Below, one piece after another: positions 1 through 8,474 of a stretch of DNA of 64,000 nucleotides (within the stretch, counting starts at the first letter, position 1; each line of letters begins with the position of its first letter). Source of the stretch: HyVt-477 sp965224605 (GTDB taxonomy: Bacteria > Pseudomonadota > Gammaproteobacteria > Thiotrichales > Thiotrichaceae); contig CBDCZP010000015.1 in NCBI GenBank assembly GCA_965224605.1, positions 17,339 to 81,338 of the forward strand, read 5' to 3'. The notes under the pieces are model-generated. The model was not told the DNA's origin, did no database searches, and saw only the letters and a program-made list of their open reading frames with translations. The position numbers and the translations under genes are program-made.

Positions 1-510
1 AAACAAAGCTCATTTACGCGAGAAGAACTACTGCAATGTGGTTACGGAGAGATGTTTGGCGAGGGTAATGCAAGGCTTCCTGTTGGCAATATGCTAATGA
101 TGGATCGAATTACTCATATCAACGATGAAGATGGGCTTCATGAAAAAGGCAGTATTATCGCTGAACTGGATATCAACCCAGACCTGTGGTTTTTTGATTG
201 CCACTTTCCATCAGACCCCGTCATGCCGGGTTGTTTAGGTTTGGATGCTATGTGGCAGTTAGTCGGTTTTTATCTAGGCTGGATAGGCGGAAAAGGCAAA
301 GGTCGTGCATTGGGCGCAGGCGAAGTAAAGTTTACCGGGCAAGTATTGCCTACTGCAAAAAAAGTGACTTACCGCATTGATTTGAAACGTGTTATCAATC
401 GCCGTTTGGTCATGGGTGTAGCAGATGCCAGAATGGAAGTGGACGGAAAAGAAATTTATGTCGCAAAAGATTTGAAAGTAGGATTATTTGTAAGCACTGA
501 TGATTTTTAA
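1..510 (+). CDS. fabA: 3-hydroxyacyl-ACP dehydratase/isomerase FabA, 5' end outside window
   Basis: The frame is open from base 1, so the gene begins left of the window. FabA dehydrates 3-hydroxydecanoyl-ACP and isomerises the product, the entry to unsaturated fatty acids in cytoplasmic type II synthesis. The catalytic histidine is in CHFPSDPVMPG and the catalytic aspartate in CLGLDAMWQLVGFYLG; GEVKFTGQVLPTAKK is also family-typical. About 170 residues are visible against a usual 171, so only the first few are missing. The ATG at 52 is not the start, because the codons before it (SFTREELLQCGYGE) align with the FabA N-terminus. The stop overlaps the next gene by 11 bases. No fabB follows. Confidence 0.95.
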   Translation, partial: KQSSFTREELLQCGYGEMFGEGNARLPVGNMLMMDRITHINDEDGLHEKGSIIAELDINPDLWFFDCHFPSDPVMPGCLGLDAMWQLVGFYLGWIGGKGKGRALGAGEVKFTGQVLPTAKKVTYRIDLKRVINRRLVMGVADARMEVDGKEIYVAKDLKVGLFVSTDDF

Positions 511-1033
511 CATGTATCCGAAAGTGAAAACCACAATCGGGGGTGTCTTTGCTCTTTTACTAGCAATGACAGTGGCAATAGGTCTGGTTGCATGTGGAGA
601 GAAGACAGCTTCTGACTCCACTTCGATTGCTGTTACTAACACGACCATGACCGCATCTGAGGTTGTTCACGCTAAAAATGCTTACATTAGAGCAATGCCT
701 CCGGGGCAACAAGTCACCGCACTATTTGTCACGTTGGATAATACGTCAAACCAAGATCATTACTTGTTAAAGGTAGAAAGCTATATCAGTGATGCCGTTG
801 AGCTACATGAACACAAACATGAAAATGGCATAATGAAAATGGGTCAGGTCAAGCGTATTGCGATACCTAAAAATGGCTCAGTTGCATTAGCTCCTGGTGG
901 TTATCACGTGATGTTAATTGGGTTGAAAGAAGACCTTAAGCTGGGTGATAAAGTGATCATGAAAATGATTTTCGAAGATGGCTCCACTCAGGATGTTCTG
1001 CCGGAAGTGAAGGCTATCAATACAGAACAATGA
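500..1033 (+). CDS. PCuAC-domain periplasmic copper chaperone, lipoprotein
   Basis: Probable copper(I) chaperone of the PCuAC (DUF461) family, which delivers copper to the CuA site of cytochrome oxidase. The N-terminus is a hydrophobic signal ending in a lipobox (LVAC), so the mature protein should be lipid-anchored in the periplasm. The copper motif is visible as ELHEH, then MKMG, then GGYHVM, the family's H/M-x-M-x-HxM arrangement. The start may be ATG 500 (overlapping fabA) or ATG 512. It is followed by a small membrane protein and an SCO1 homologue, which supports a copper-insertion operon. Confidence 0.88.
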   Translation: MIFNMYPKVKTTIGGVFALLLAMTVAIGLVACGEKTASDSTSIAVTNTTMTASEVVHAKNAYIRAMPPGQQVTALFVTLDNTSNQDHYLLKVESYISDAVELHEHKHENGIMKMGQVKRIAIPKNGSVALAPGGYHVMLIGLKEDLKLGDKVIMKMIFEDGSTQDVLPEVKAINTEQ

Positions 1034-1077
1034 ACGCTACAAGTTTTGCTGTGTTTGTGTAAGGATGGCTTAGACAT

Positions 1078-1608
1078 ATGGGTTATCAGGAAAAACTATA
1101 TGGAAATCTTTGGTGGATAGTAGCGGCATTGGCTCTAGTTGTTGTCGCGCTATGGGGCAACAAATACAAAAATAGTCTTATCGAAGTTAAGGTCATTGAA
1201 ACTGCTATTTTGCAACCAGCCTGTGATTTAAGGCAAGCCCCTTGCACAGCTCGTTTCGCAGATGGTGATAGTATTACTCTTGAAATTGATCCTAAATATA
1301 TTCCTCTGCTGGAGCCGCTCAAATTAATAGTAACATTGAGGAATAATTCTTATCCTGAGACTGTTAAGATTGATGTACAGTTCGAAGGGACTAATATGGA
1401 AATGCCTTTTATTAGGTCTACTTTGCATCCTCTACCACCACAAGCTCAAGACCAAAAAAATATCCAAAAAGACCAAAAAGTATATAGTGGGAAAGCTATA
1501 CTCCCCGTATGCACCCTTCAACGGATGGAATGGGAAGCACGATTGTCCATTCAGACCCCAATGGGCATAAAAGTTGCCATTTTCCCGTTTTACACACTCA
1601 AGAATTGA
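1078..1608 (+). CDS. hypothetical membrane-anchored protein in the copper/SCO operon
   Basis: 176 residues with one N-terminal membrane segment (about residues 11-27) and a soluble domain, probably periplasmic, containing two cysteines close together (QPACDLRQAPC) and beta-rich sequence with a late cysteine (LPVCTL). I recognise no family with certainty. Its position between the PCuAC lipoprotein and SCO1, on the same strand with short gaps, suggests an accessory role in copper handling or oxidase assembly; that is inference from neighbours only. Confidence 0.7.
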   Translation: MGYQEKLYGNLWWIVAALALVVVALWGNKYKNSLIEVKVIETAILQPACDLRQAPCTARFADGDSITLEIDPKYIPLLEPLKLIVTLRNNSYPETVKIDVQFEGTNMEMPFIRSTLHPLPPQAQDQKNIQKDQKVYSGKAILPVCTLQRMEWEARLSIQTPMGIKVAIFPFYTLKN

Positions 1609-1624
1609 CCAAAGAATAATTGTT

Positions 1625-2215
1625 ATGAATAAAATTTTAATCCCCGTCGCAATCATTGCTCTGTTATTGGGCTTGATAGTAGGAAACTACTTTTGGAAAC
1701 CTGCACCTGCTAAATCAGGTGTTTATGTTGATCCCCCCGGAGGGAACTTCACCCTGCAAAGTCATGCAGGGCCTATTAGTCTTGATGACTATAAAGGCAA
1801 AGTAGTACTCATGTATTTTGGCTATACTTTTTGCCCTGATGTGTGTCCTACCTCATTAGCCAGAATAAGTGGCGCATTCAAGAAACTAACCCCCGCGGAA
1901 CTGGAGCAAGTAAAAGGTATACTAATCAGTGTCGATCCCGACAGAGATACACCAGAAAAACTAGCCGAATATACAAAATTCTTTCACCCCAATATCGTCG
2001 GCGTGACAGGAACGAAAGCACAGATTGACGAAGTCACCGAACGCTATGACGTGATCTATCGCAAAGCAGAAGGGAATACCGCAGCAGGCTATCTGGTTGA
2101 CCATACCTCGTTTATCTATGTGCTGGATAAAAAGGGTAAGATCAGTGAATTCTTGCCGCATGCTGTGCCAGTGGATGGGGCTTTGGCGGTGATTCGAAAG
2201 TTATTACAGGAATAA
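1625..2215 (+). CDS. SCO1/SenC family copper chaperone
   Basis: Membrane-anchored thioredoxin-fold protein that inserts copper into, or reduces, the CuA centre of cytochrome c oxidase. Residues 5-22 form the anchor. The copper-binding CxxxC is FCPDVCPT (Cys70 and Cys74 from the ATG at 1625) and the third ligand is the histidine in VDHTSF. Length of 196 residues is normal. The frame is open back to 1574, but the ATG at 1625 begins a typical SCO N-terminus (MNKILIPVAII) and is preferred. It is last in the PCuAC-membrane protein-SCO operon. Confidence 0.92.
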   Translation: MNKILIPVAIIALLLGLIVGNYFWKPAPAKSGVYVDPPGGNFTLQSHAGPISLDDYKGKVVLMYFGYTFCPDVCPTSLARISGAFKKLTPAELEQVKGILISVDPDRDTPEKLAEYTKFFHPNIVGVTGTKAQIDEVTERYDVIYRKAEGNTAAGYLVDHTSFIYVLDKKGKISEFLPHAVPVDGALAVIRKLLQE

Positions 2216-2382
2216 GCGTACAAAAATAGCGCTGGGAAAAGCCATGAATACCTAAGGCATAGCCTCCGATTAGAAGGTATTGCTTAATCATGGAAATTAT
2301 ATTTGAGTAATAAGCGTATCAGCTTAAAGCATCTCATCTATCTGATAATATGTTAGCAGTAGACTGCTATATACTTATATCC

Positions 2383-2997
2383 ATGTCTATTTACCAATTA
2401 AAAACCGCTTTCCAGAACCGACTTCGGCCACTTTGCAAAAGTATGGCTGACAAAGGCATAACAGCCAATCAAGTCACCATTGCAGCCATCATCCTCTCTG
2501 CTGTTGCGGGTTTGTTTATCGCTCTAAATCCAACCTCACGCTGGCCTTTACTGATTCTTCCACTTGTATTGTTTATCCGTATGGGGCTAAACGCCATAGA
2601 TGGTATGTTGGCGCGAGAACACAATATGAAATCCTCATTAGGCGCAATCCTTAACGAACTAGGGGATGTGGTATCCGACACAATCCTCTACTTGCCGCTA
2701 GCCTTTGTACCCTTGATAAACCCGTATTTGATGATAGCAATTGTTATTGTTGCGTTGCTGACCGAGATGATGGGTGTCATCGGCATCCAGATCGGAGCGA
2801 GTCGTCGCTACGATGGGCCCATGGGGAAAAGTGATCGAGCGTTTGCTCTTGGTGCTGTCGGTTTCTTTATTGGCCTGGGATGGCTCACTTCCGCCATGTT
2901 CATTAATGGACTGTTAGCTATTGTGTTAATTTTGACGATAGCAACGGTTATAAATCGTGCTCGCAAAGCACTAGATGAGATCAGCCATGTTCAATAA
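2383..2997 (+). CDS. CDP-alcohol phosphatidyltransferase, YnbA-like
   Basis: Integral membrane enzyme of the CDP-alcohol phosphatidyltransferase fold, which moves a phosphatidyl group from CDP-diacylglycerol to an alcohol. The signature is present as NAIDGMLAR and GAILNELGDVVSD. Two of the four usual aspartates are asparagines, as also in E. coli YnbA. About five membrane segments. Start chosen at ATG 2383 (MSIYQLK), which matches the YnbA N-terminus; the frame extends to 2350. It overlaps the next gene, a CDP-diglyceride synthase homologue, by 23 bases. The alcohol acceptor is unknown. Confidence 0.85.
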   Translation: MSIYQLKTAFQNRLRPLCKSMADKGITANQVTIAAIILSAVAGLFIALNPTSRWPLLILPLVLFIRMGLNAIDGMLAREHNMKSSLGAILNELGDVVSDTILYLPLAFVPLINPYLMIAIVIVALLTEMMGVIGIQIGASRRYDGPMGKSDRAFALGAVGFFIGLGWLTSAMFINGLLAIVLILTIATVINRARKALDEISHVQ

Positions 2998-3922
2998 TAT
3001 CAGCCAACAAACATTCTATTTACTAATAGGTGTTTTTTCCGTTTTGCTGATTTCCTCAGCAGTGAGTTATTTCCTTTCACAAAGCCACCCAGATAAAAAC
3101 TATAGCGAACTGATTGCACGCATAAAAAGCTGGTGGGTGATGATAGGCACAGTCAGTGTGTGTATTCTCCTTGGAAAAACAGCATTGATCGTCTTTTTTG
3201 CATTTGTCAGTTTTCTGGCACTCAAAGAATACCTGTCGCTCATACCCACAAGACGAGCCGATAGGCGTTTGCTCTTTTATGCGTACTTGTCGATTCCATT
3301 GCAATACTATTGGGTAAGCATTGAATGGTATGGCTTGTTTATTATCTTTATCCCCGTGTACATGTTCCTTTTTATACCCTTGCGCATGGTGACACTAGGT
3401 GAAACTGAAGGCTTTCTAAAAGCCGTAGGAACCCTCCATTGGGGTTTGATGATGACGGTGTTTAGCTTAAGCCATATCGCCTATTTACTAGCCCTGCCGG
3501 AGAATGTAAATCCAGCAGGAAGCATTGCATTGATGCTATTTTTATTAGTATTAACACAGTTCAATGATGTGGCTCAGTACCTATGGGGGAAACTATTGGG
3601 CAAACATAAAGTTATTCCCAAGATAAGCCCGAACAAAACCAGCGCAGGTTTATTGGGTGGTTTGTTCACTATCACACTACTGGCGATATTTTTAGGACCT
3701 TGGCTAACACCCATGACATGGATTCAATCCTTGGGAGCAGGGCTGATTATTTCTTTGGGTGGTTTTTTTGGAGATGTAACGCTGTCAGCCGTAAAACGGG
3801 ATATTGGTATCAAAGATACAGGAAACTTGTTACCAGGACATGGTGGTATTCTTGATAGAGTAGATAGCCTCACATTTAGTGCGCCACTCTTTTTCCACTA
3901 TATTTATTATCTCTACTACTAA
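2975..3922 (+). CDS. phosphatidate cytidylyltransferase (CdsA/YnbB-like)
   Basis: Polytopic membrane enzyme making CDP-diacylglycerol from phosphatidate and CTP. The C-terminal family signature is clear: GGFFGDVTLSAVKRDIGIKD then LLPGHGGILDRVDSL. Length of 315 residues and multiple membrane helices fit the family. It starts inside the upstream phosphatidyltransferase gene (ATG 2975, alternative ATG 2987) and is followed after 14 bases by an acyltransferase gene. The trio resembles a dedicated second phospholipid-head-group module like ynbAB rather than the housekeeping cdsA context. Confidence 0.9.
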   Translation: MRSAMFNNISQQTFYLLIGVFSVLLISSAVSYFLSQSHPDKNYSELIARIKSWWVMIGTVSVCILLGKTALIVFFAFVSFLALKEYLSLIPTRRADRRLLFYAYLSIPLQYYWVSIEWYGLFIIFIPVYMFLFIPLRMVTLGETEGFLKAVGTLHWGLMMTVFSLSHIAYLLALPENVNPAGSIALMLFLLVLTQFNDVAQYLWGKLLGKHKVIPKISPNKTSAGLLGGLFTITLLAIFLGPWLTPMTWIQSLGAGLIISLGGFFGDVTLSAVKRDIGIKDTGNLLPGHGGILDRVDSLTFSAPLFFHYIYYLYY

Positions 3923-3936
3923 CAGGCTAAAACCTA

Positions 3937-4581
3937 ATGCCATACAAGAAACTCTTTTTCCTGTTGATAGTTAAGCCGCTAGTGTTTGTTATTATGGGAT
4001 TGCATATTCGGTATCGTGAACGTCTACCCATCAATGGTCCCGCTATCATCGTTGCTAATCACAACAGCCATCTGGATACGTTGGTTTTGATGTCATTGTA
4101 CTCATCTAATGAGCTATCCAAAGTTCGCCCAGTTGCCGCCAGTGATTACTTTATGCGAAATGCCTGGAGCCGTTGGTTAGCGTGCAATCTCATTGATATT
4201 ATTCCACTGGAAAGAGGCGGCAGGAAATCTGCCCGAGAGCGTTTACAGCCCATTCATGATGCATTGGATAATAACGAAATAGTTATCCTGTTCCCGGAAG
4301 GCAGTCGCGGAGAAGCTGAACTTATAACTCATTTCAAAAGAGGCATTGCTTTATTAGCCGAGCAACATCCTGAAACACCCATTACACCCGTATTCCTTCA
4401 TGGTTTAGGTAAATGCTTACCAAGGGGCGAAGGGATGTTTGTGCCTTTTATTTGTGATGTCATTATTGGAGAGCCGCTATATTGGCAAGGCGAGACAGAT
4501 AGCGCCGATGCTTTTGTTAATTTACTTGAAGCTAACGTGCTAGAACTAGGCAAAGATATTACTTCATCACCTTGGGTTTAG
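3937..4581 (+). CDS. 1-acylglycerol-3-phosphate acyltransferase family (PlsC-like)
   Basis: Lysophospholipid acyltransferase family protein of 214 residues. The catalytic HxxxxD box is NHNSHLD and the substrate-binding box is FPEGSRGEAE. A short hydrophobic segment at the N-terminus should hold it at the inner face of the membrane. Third gene of the lipid cluster with the CDP-alcohol phosphatidyltransferase and cytidylyltransferase; presumably it supplies or remodels acyl chains for the same lipid. Specificity cannot be read from sequence. Confidence 0.88.
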   Translation: MPYKKLFFLLIVKPLVFVIMGLHIRYRERLPINGPAIIVANHNSHLDTLVLMSLYSSNELSKVRPVAASDYFMRNAWSRWLACNLIDIIPLERGGRKSARERLQPIHDALDNNEIVILFPEGSRGEAELITHFKRGIALLAEQHPETPITPVFLHGLGKCLPRGEGMFVPFICDVIIGEPLYWQGETDSADAFVNLLEANVLELGKDITSSPWV

Positions 4582-4623
4582 TGAAAGGTGGGTGAAACCA
4601 TCTTTCAGATGTTGAATAACATA

Positions 4624-4646
4624 TAGGGTGGAATTCTTCCACCCTA
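4624..4646. terminator. hairpin between convergent genes, likely bidirectional terminator
   Basis: AGGGTGGAA (4625-4633) and TTCCACCCT (4637-4645) form a 9-bp perfect stem, extended by T4624-A4646, with a 3-base loop. It lies 43 bases after the acyltransferase stop and 11 bases beyond the stop of the opposing SRPBCC gene. There is no long T run on either side, so termination strength is uncertain. Confidence 0.55.
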
Positions 4647-4656
4647 CGGATAAAAG

Positions 4657-5190
4657 TTACGGGGGCTCAACCAAAACTTTAAGCGATTGCAAACCTTTCT
4701 GGTACGCTTCACCCACCATGCTATCCATCAGCAGACCAAACCAACGTTTCATAGGGTTCATGCCGGCATCGGTATCAAATCCCCACGTTACTTGAGTTTT
4801 TCCATCTTTGGGTTGCAAGCGGAAAAACGAAGTGGCTGTTCCCTGGTCTCCAAAATCCAACGCTGTTACAAGTGATTCGTTTTCAACCGTTTTAATAATT
4901 TTCCAGCTACCGTTTCCAACATCCGATTGGTTGCTTTGCCAGCTCATCCCTGCACCGATACCTGACTCCGGTCCGGTAAACTGCACTTTCATATCAGGAT
5001 CAAGCTTTGACCAGGGAGACCATTCATTAAATAACTTTGGGTTGATGAGATAGGGATAAATTTTTTCAGCAGATGCAGAAATCTCGACGTTGCGTTCTAC
5101 ATGTTGCTTTTGAGGTAGGAAAAAACTTACCAAGGTTAAAACAACGAATAAGAAAAGTAAGCTTAGTATTACTTTTTTTAAGAACTTCAT
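4657..5190 (-). CDS. SRPBCC-family protein with N-terminal membrane anchor
   Basis: About 177 residues. Residues 4-25 are a hydrophobic anchor or signal, followed by a START/Bet v1-like (SRPBCC, polyketide cyclase type) domain with the usual early VEISASAEKIYPYLINPKLF and WSPWSKLDPDM segments. Such domains bind hydrophobic ligands; no specific activity can be assigned. Start set at 5190 because a good ribosome site (GAGGAG) lies just upstream; the frame itself continues to 5250. Convergent with the lipid cluster, separated by a hairpin. Confidence 0.82.
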   Translation of the reverse strand: MKFLKKVILSLLFLFVVLTLVSFFLPQKQHVERNVEISASAEKIYPYLINPKLFNEWSPWSKLDPDMKVQFTGPESGIGAGMSWQSNQSDVGNGSWKIIKTVENESLVTALDFGDQGTATSFFRLQPKDGKTQVTWGFDTDAGMNPMKRWFGLLMDSMVGEAYQKGLQSLKVLVEPP

Positions 5191-5361
5191 GAGTTTTTCT
5201 CCTCTCAGGGTTTGTTTTTTAATATGGAAGAAAAGTATAGCACTTCCCAAGTGTGTTCATTTCCTAAGAAGACATTTTGAAAGGCATCAAATTGATGTTC
5301 TTAGCTATATTTACCTCGAAATATCACTTAAACTCGGCTCTCGCTAAAGAGGACGAAAAAA

Positions 5362-6717
5362 GTGTCAATAAATACAGCCGATATAGATAACGATATCACC
5401 CAGAAGCCCGCTCCCGTTTCATTCGCTGAAGCTTTTATCTATTGGCTGAAGCTAGGATTCATTAGCTTTGGTGGGCCAGCTGGTCAGATCAGTATGATGC
5501 ATCAAGAGCTGGTTGAAAGACGAAGATGGATTTCCGAGAAGCGCTTTCTTCATGCACTCAATTACACCATGGTATTACCAGGGCCTGAAGCTCAACAACT
5601 GGCGACTTATATTGGTTGGTTAATGCATGGAGTCTGGGGTGGAATCATGGCGGGTGTGCTCTTTGTGCTGCCTTCATTATTCATCCTGGGGGGGCTTACT
5701 TGGGCTTACCTTGTGTTTGGAGATGTGCCCGCGGTCGCAGGTATCTTATATGGGATTAAGCCAGCGGTTACTGCCATCGTTCTTTTTGCGGCGTATCGTA
5801 TTGGCTCAAAAGCATTACCTAACAATGTACTGCGTGCCTTGGCTCTACTAGCGTTTCTGGCTATTTTTGTATTGCATATTCCGTTCCCCTATATTGTTTT
5901 GGGAGCTGGAATCATTGGCTATATCGGTTCTCGTTTTGCTCCTGAGAAGTTCAAGGCGGGCGGGCATCACGGTAGTTCTAAAGACACTTATGGTCCAGCC
6001 ATTATTGATGATGATACTCCGACTCCCCAATATGCTGAATTCAAATGGACTCGTGTATTTTCCTATCTCTCGGTGGGTGTGATTATTTGGGCGATCGCCA
6101 TGATTGCGCTTTTTCAAACTTATGGCTGGGACAACACTTTAACAAAAATGGGTGTATTTTTTACTAAAGCCGCTTTAGTAACCTTTGGTGGTGCTTATGC
6201 CGTTTTACCCTATGTGAATGAAAGTGGTGTCGCACATGGCTGGATAACCGAAACACAAATGCTGGATGGTTTAGCCTTAGGCGAAACCACACCGGGTCCG
6301 TTAATTATGGTCATCGCTTTTGTGGGTTTTGTGGGCGCTTGGACAAAAGAAATATTTGGCCCAGATATGTTGCCATTAGCGGGTGTGGTCGGAGCCGCGG
6401 TGGCTACGCTGTTTACCTTCTTACCTTCGTTTATCTTTATTTTGGTAGGTGGGCCAGCTGTTGAAAGTACCCGGGAAGATGCAAAATTCACAGGGCCACT
6501 TACTGCAATAACCGCTGCGGTAGTGGGTGTGATACTTAACTTGGCTGTCTTTTTTGCACTTAAAGTACTCTGGCCTGAAGGTCTAGGGGGGGCGTTTGAA
6601 TGGATTGCCGCATTAATCGGTATTGTTGCATTTATCGCATTGGTTCGATTTAAGGTGGGGATTGTTACCGTGATTGCGGCAAGTGCTGCCGCTGGTCTGG
6701 TCTATTCATTCATATGA
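5362..6717 (+). CDS. chrA: chromate efflux transporter ChrA
   Basis: 451-residue two-domain chromate transporter (CHR family) that exports chromate from the cytoplasm. The N-terminal half carries FISFGGPAGQISMMH and the C-terminal half the related TFGGAYAVLPYV, the duplicated CHR signatures; about ten membrane segments are apparent. The start is GTG at 5362 with an AGAGGA ribosome site 9 bases upstream. It is monocistronic, with no chrB regulator next to it. Confidence 0.93.
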   Translation: MSINTADIDNDITQKPAPVSFAEAFIYWLKLGFISFGGPAGQISMMHQELVERRRWISEKRFLHALNYTMVLPGPEAQQLATYIGWLMHGVWGGIMAGVLFVLPSLFILGGLTWAYLVFGDVPAVAGILYGIKPAVTAIVLFAAYRIGSKALPNNVLRALALLAFLAIFVLHIPFPYIVLGAGIIGYIGSRFAPEKFKAGGHHGSSKDTYGPAIIDDDTPTPQYAEFKWTRVFSYLSVGVIIWAIAMIALFQTYGWDNTLTKMGVFFTKAALVTFGGAYAVLPYVNESGVAHGWITETQMLDGLALGETTPGPLIMVIAFVGFVGAWTKEIFGPDMLPLAGVVGAAVATLFTFLPSFIFILVGGPAVESTREDAKFTGPLTAITAAVVGVILNLAVFFALKVLWPEGLGGAFEWIAALIGIVAFIALVRFKVGIVTVIAASAAAGLVYSFI

Positions 6718-6990
6718 GTTTAGTAGACTGAATTAATTCACTGGCAATTTTGTCGTAATTTGTTGATAAATCAGTAGTCAATAATTTGGCTGTATACCTT
6801 TGAAAAAATAATAGATAAATCATTCGGAGATTCATTCTTGATAAAGGTCATGTTTTATATAATGACGCGCTTCCAGGGCTTGCTAATAAAAATGAATAAA
6901 TGAAGTCGCTGAGTAAAAAACTTTAAGTCTAAAATTAGAGTTCTGGATTCCAGCCAAAAATAACAATAGCTTTAATAGCGGGGAACAGGA

Positions 6991-7434
6991 ATGATATTAT
7001 ACGATCAAATAAAACAACAACATAAGGAAATAAAAGAACTTACCTTTATTCTTAAATTGCTAATAGAAGATCAGTCGTTTGCTCAAATGGAGACAACATG
7101 CAATCTCTTCTTTAGTTATTCCAACAAAGTAGATAACTATTTTAAAACAATAGAAACCAGTGTTTACAAACATATGCTGGTGCATAGTGACCAGAATGTT
7201 AAAAAGACGGCCTATCGTTTCATGGCCGGGTCGTGTGGCATAAAACGAATATTTAATCAGTATAAAAGAACCTGGTGCCACAATAAAAAGCTCAGAGTGA
7301 AAAACTATGCACGTTTTGTCCAAGAGTCTGAAGATATATTTAAACTCATCATGCAACGTATCAATGATGAAGCTATACACTTGTATCCAGTGATAAAAGA
7401 AATATCAAATAAGAAAAAAATGGCGGTTGCTTAA
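6991..7434 (+). CDS. small hemerythrin-like helical protein
   Basis: 147 residues, nearly all helical. The pattern QQHKEIKEL near the start, FKTIETSVYKHM in the middle and NDEAIHLYPVIKEI near the end resembles the spaced His/Glu residues of hemerythrin HHE domains, which bind a di-iron centre for oxygen or redox sensing. Several canonical ligands are not obvious, so the family call is tentative. It stands alone: 273 bases separate it from chrA and a MITE follows. Confidence 0.55.
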   Translation: MILYDQIKQQHKEIKELTFILKLLIEDQSFAQMETTCNLFFSYSNKVDNYFKTIETSVYKHMLVHSDQNVKKTAYRFMAGSCGIKRIFNQYKRTWCHNKKLRVKNYARFVQESEDIFKLIMQRINDEAIHLYPVIKEISNKKKMAVA

Positions 7435-7461
7435 ACTCTTTGTCGATTCGTGTACATGTAC

Positions 7462-7622
7462 CCCCGGAGCCGTTCAATGCTATTTGGAAGTGAGCCTTTA
7501 GGCTCGCCTAAGTGCCAATATCACGCTTTTGGCGAAGCTAAAGAGACTGTGCAAGTATTGTATTTGTAGGGTGTGCCGAGGCACGAGGCGCACCGTAAGT
7601 GCTGTAGCATTGAACAGTACTG
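7462..7622. mobile_element. 161-bp MITE with 7-bp target duplication
   Basis: The left end contains CCGTTCAATGCTA and the right end TAGCATTGAACAG, an inverted pair. The direct repeat CATGTAC flanks the element (7455-7461 and 7623-7629), the mark of a transposed unit. The interior has no gene and carries REP-like palindromic stretches. A second copy of the family, with better ends, lies at 42524-42719. Confidence 0.6.
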
Positions 7623-7704
7623 CATGTACATCTTATAGAAGTTATTCTTCAAAATTGAAAAGTAATGCACTATGATAGCGTTTTTTATCTAGTTGGATTG
7701 TAAA

Positions 7705-8049
7705 ATGAGTATGCGAACCCCCATTGATTTATCGGTAGAACGCTGTCCGGATGGCTATTTAAAAAATAGAGATGACTGGGACGAGGATTTAGCCTGGAAA
7801 ATGGCCTCTGAGTGGAACGGCTTGAATTTTACCGCTGAACATTTTTCTGTCTTGCATTTTATTCGTGACCATCATGAAGAGCATCAAATAACTCCAGATG
7901 TGCGCGAAGCGACTCATTTTCTAATTGAAAATGGTGCCGATAAAAAAGATGCAAAGAAACAACTGTTCAAGCTTTTTCCAAACGGTTATATGCAACAAGG
8001 TATTCAACTAGCTGGAATGCGTAGACCCACTGCATGGTGTGTTGGCTAG
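7705..8049 (+). CDS. DsrC/TusE family sulfurtransferase-related protein
   Basis: 114 residues. DsrC/TusE proteins carry persulfide sulfur, either to tRNA thiolation (TusE) or in dissimilatory sulfur oxidation (DsrC). Seen here: the family core (WNGLNFTAEHF, LHFIRDHHEEH, KLFPNG) and a C-terminal arm LAGMRRPTAWCVG with the near-terminal cysteine. The second, upstream cysteine of true DsrC is absent, so it is closer to TusE or a DsrC paralogue with one active cysteine. Start chosen at ATG 7705; the frame extends to a TTG at 7693. No dsr or tus partners are adjacent. Confidence 0.8.
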   Translation: MSMRTPIDLSVERCPDGYLKNRDDWDEDLAWKMASEWNGLNFTAEHFSVLHFIRDHHEEHQITPDVREATHFLIENGADKKDAKKQLFKLFPNGYMQQGIQLAGMRRPTAWCVG

Positions 8050-8064
8050 AGAATCTAATTCAGC

Positions 8065-8098
8065 GTAGGATACGCACGCGTTGCTTTGCACATCCTAC
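8065..8098. repeat. REP-like palindrome
   Basis: GTAGGAT (8065-8071) and ATCCTAC (8092-8098) bound a short palindromic unit just after the dsrC/tusE stop. A related half-unit containing CGCTTTGCACAACCTAC lies at about 25397-25428. It may act as a 3' transcript stabiliser or weak terminator. Confidence 0.45.
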
Positions 8099-8440
8099 AA
8101 ATATTGATGCTCCTACTGCATCAGTAATATTTCCTATTTCTCTTAATTTACACTTTTGGTAGGACTTTGGAGGTTCGGGCTGAGTCATTTCAATCCAGTT
8201 CTGCTAAAGCTACTTGCCGGTAATTTTTCGGAACGTAGGGCGATGCTTTAAATTAAGTAAGCTCATTAATTCACTAGCTGTTTGCTCAATAGAAAGTATC
8301 ATTCCCCATCCGGTTACTTATGTAGATGATGATGCGTTGGCTGATTTTATTAAGTTGTTTCTTATTTCGAAATAGATAGCTCTTGATTGAAAGCATTGGC
8401 CATATATTCCAATGATTATTGTCGATAACGCAAAAATAAT
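8099..8440. other. gene-poor gap with a possible gene remnant
   Basis: No complete gene seen. On the + strand an open frame from 8208 to the stop at 8373-8375 encodes protein-like sequence ending YVDDDALADFIKLF and then LISK, but it has no ATG and is preceded by a stop, so it looks like the tail of a lost gene. It borders the left edge of the restriction island, where debris from earlier insertions would be expected. Confidence 0.3.
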
Positions 8441-8468
8441 TTGATTTCCGGGTGGTGGTTCGTATACT
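8441..8468 (+). promoter_or_regulatory. promoter of the restriction operon, apparently leaderless
   Basis: TTGATT (8441-8446), a 16-base spacer and TATACT (8463-8468). Transcription should start about 7 bases later, at or within a base or two of the A of the ATG at 8475. The first gene's N-terminal motif requires that ATG, so the message would have essentially no 5' leader and no ribosome-binding site. Confidence 0.5.
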
Positions 8469-8474
8469 TATTGC

